Shown one piece after another: positions 63,828 through 64,000 of a DNA stretch of 64,000 bases. Both the position numbers and the translations under genes were made by a program. Position 1 is the first letter of the stretch, and each line of letters opens with the position of its first letter. The DNA comes from an uncultured Clostridia bacterium (GTDB lineage Bacteria > Bacillota > Clostridia > Oscillospirales > Acutalibacteraceae), in NCBI GenBank assembly GCA_947584595.1, contig CANPWP010000007.1, positions 1 to 64,000 on the forward strand, in the 5' to 3' direction. The notes below the pieces were generated by a model. The model was not told the DNA's origin, searched no databases, and saw only the letters and a program-made list of their open reading frames with translations.

Positions 63828-64000
63828 ATGAAAAAGGTATCAAAATTACTGTTTATATTTATATTTATTATGCTTGTTGCAGGAATCAGTATAATGCCTG
63901 TTTCTGCAATTTCATATAATAATGACGTTAATACCCTTTCCGATTCAATTTTGCTTGTAAATATGGATACAGACCAGGTGGTTTTTGAAAAGGATGCGGA
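63828..64000 (+). CDS. D-alanyl-D-alanine carboxypeptidase-like protein (cut by window edge)
   Basis: Only the first 57 codons are visible. ATG at 63828 follows AAGGAG. A signal peptide (KLLFIFIFIMLVAGISIMPVSA) is followed by SILLVNMDTDQVVFEKDA, which fits the opening strand of S11-family carboxypeptidases (DacF/DacA-type) before the catalytic SxxK. It probably trims peptidoglycan stem peptides. The catalytic region is outside the window. Confidence 0.65.
   Translation, partial: MKKVSKLLFIFIFIMLVAGISIMPVSAISYNNDVNTLSDSILLVNMDTDQVVFEKDA

Overview
The window comes from an AT-rich, low-GC, Gram-positive anaerobe, most likely a spore-forming member of the Clostridia (Oscillospirales/Ruminococcaceae-like). 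The evidence is the sporulation genes (ylbJ, yqfC, yqfD), a fructose PTS operon, bifunctional AdhE, pyruvate phosphate dikinase, strong AGGAGG-type ribosome sites and many overlapping genes. The genus assignment is inference.

Layout. (1) 1-6242: the distal part of a very large CRISPR array of type I-C-like architecture, with 94 repeat units and 93 spacers visible. It is cut by the left window edge and ends in two decayed repeats. Leader and cas genes are not in the window. (2) 6.7-8.5 kb: Na/Pi cotransporter with a PhoU-like tail. (3) 8.7-13.7 kb: an SGNH protein, an FkbH-like HAD/GNAT protein, an acyl carrier protein and an MBOAT. This resembles the dlt system but has an FkbH-type loader instead of DltA. 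(4) 13.9-19.1 kb: Cu/Zn-type SOD, a phosphotransferase-like protein, AdhE and a BspA-like lipoprotein. (5) 19.4-25.1 kb: a fruR-fruK-fruA-ptsH-ptsI operon with a visible promoter. (6) 25.6-28.2 kb: TetR regulator and a TrkH/TrkA potassium system. (7) 28.4-40.8 kb: an Rrf2 regulator, then a compact PBSX-like phage gene block. It has packaging, portal, protease/scaffold, capsid, connectors, LysM protein, hub, spike, baseplate and fibre genes. No recognisable sheath, tape measure, lysis, integrase or replication gene is present. It ends with a small lipoprotein and a terminator. (8) 41-57.2 kb: mostly minus-strand housekeeping genes (acidic membrane protein, PrsA/SurA-like lipoprotein, mfd, pth, prs, a GlmU-like nucleotidyltransferase lacking the acetyltransferase half, LytTR/DUF3021 pair, PAP2, asnB, ylbJ), with ppdK on the plus strand. 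(9) 57.5-64 kb: yqfC, yqfD, ymdB, a FakA/DAK-like gene, recG and the start of a D-Ala-D-Ala carboxypeptidase.

The most interesting items are four. First, the phage-derived block appears to have kept head and baseplate genes but lost the tail-tube/sheath/tape-measure segment while keeping all remaining frames open, and its upstream region carries a palindrome and an intrinsic terminator that could control it. Second, the Dlt-like locus may attach a glycolysis-derived acyl group to an envelope polymer. Third, several CRISPR spacer pairs differ only at synonymous codon positions, which shows repeated sampling of related phages. One pair encodes a tail like that of single-stranded DNA-binding protein, and another spacer encodes the tyrosine-recombinase box I. 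Fourth, there is a probable nested scaffold start inside the prohead protease gene. No tRNA or rRNA was seen.
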